Of a stretch of DNA of 64,000 bases, positions 63,862-64,000 are shown one piece after another. Every line of letters starts with the position of its first letter. Positions within the stretch are counted from its first letter, which is position 1. Location of the stretch: positions 62,001 to 126,000 of the forward strand of contig NZ_JAAVUZ010000003.1 of assembly GCF_018449675.1 (NCBI RefSeq), in the 5' to 3' direction. The DNA comes from Glaciihabitans sp. dw_435. GTDB taxonomy: Bacteria > Actinomycetota > Actinomycetes > Actinomycetales > Microbacteriaceae. The notes under the pieces are model-generated. The model was not told the DNA's origin and searched no databases. It worked only from the letters and a program-made list of their open reading frames with translations. Made by a program: the position numbers and the translations under genes.

Positions 63862-64000
63862 ATGTCAGGCCACTCCAAATGGGCAACCACTAAGCACCAA
63901 AAAGCAGTCAAAGACTCGCGTCGTGCCAAGTCGTTCGCCAAACTCATCAAGAACATCGAAGTCGCAGCCAAGATCGGTGGTGCAGACCTCTCGGGTAACC
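63862..64000 (+). CDS. yebC: YebC/PmpR family protein (TACO1-like), 5' part, truncated by window edge
   Basis: The first 46 residues, [20 protein letters not shown] and on through [15 protein letters not shown], are the highly conserved N-terminus of YebC/PmpR. The family has been described as transcriptional regulators and, more recently, as relieving ribosome pausing. The rest lies outside the window. A -10 box directly before the ATG suggests a leaderless message. Confidence 0.95.
   Translation, partial: MSGHSKWATTKHQKAVKDSRRAKSFAKLIKNIEVAAKIGGADLSGN

Overview
The window is 64 kb of high-GC DNA from an actinobacterium, most likely a member of the Microbacteriaceae. Signs of this are frequent GTG/TTG starts, start codons placed directly after a -10 box, actinobacterial-only families (DUF3000, DUF3071/SepH, DUF3093, DUF3159, DUF3710, DUF4191, DUF4193, DUF7455), GlnE beside a GlnA2-type glutamine synthetase, and the pdxS-pdxT-yebC order. 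The family-level placement is inference from gene content. No prophage, insertion sequence, CRISPR array or rRNA was seen. It is a mostly core chromosomal segment with several decayed or strongly diverged genes.

Layout. 1-3469: end of a GlnA2-type glutamine synthetase, then glnE. 3470-4042: a long regulatory gap. 4043-8576: a three-gene exopolysaccharide operon (processive GT2 synthase, membrane-anchored GH26 hydrolase, UDP-glucose dehydrogenase). 8749-9362: a frameshifted secreted-protein gene. 9595-12804: a small membrane protein, glnA (with a near-perfect GlnR operator), an RDD protein and a DUF4191 protein. 12938-14551: a membrane pseudokinase. 14548-19056 (minus): pepA, lpdA and the 2-oxoacid dehydrogenase E2. 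19159-25040: PAC2 protein, MFS transporter, principal sigma factor, and a divergent MurT-like/GatD-like pair. 25075-30591: a DUF7455 protein, parE, and parC with a degenerate NUDIX gene. 30604-37360: phosphodiesterase, recQ interrupted by a stop codon, sepH, DUF4193, DUF3093, dut, DUF3710, DUF3159. 37537-43858: aconitase, dxs behind a short upstream reading frame, a MerR remnant, an aldo/keto reductase. 44009-49245 (minus): fatty-acid oxidation pair, RNase D, DUF3000. 49328-54928: hydrolase, RibD-like reductase, SufE, sulfurtransferase, ZapE, NhaA. 55160-58976: ammonium transporter with its own GlnR-type box, a diverged Amt paralogue, a formaldehyde dehydrogenase. 59030-59526: four tRNA genes. 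59659-64000: thrS, HIT protein, pdxS, pdxT and the start of yebC.

How the genes work together. Nitrogen assimilation is the main theme: glutamine synthetases, the adenylyltransferase that controls one of them, and the ammonium channel, with GlnR-type sites before glnA and amtB. The GT2/GH26/UGD operon looks self-sufficient for a uronic-acid-containing secreted polymer.

The most intriguing locus is the MurT/GatD-like pair at 23047-25040. The amidotransferase subunit has lost its catalytic cysteine and the ligase lacks the usual zinc ribbon. In a bacterium expected to make group-B peptidoglycan, this suggests a ligase re-purposed for the D-Glu alpha-carboxyl. That function is a hypothesis.
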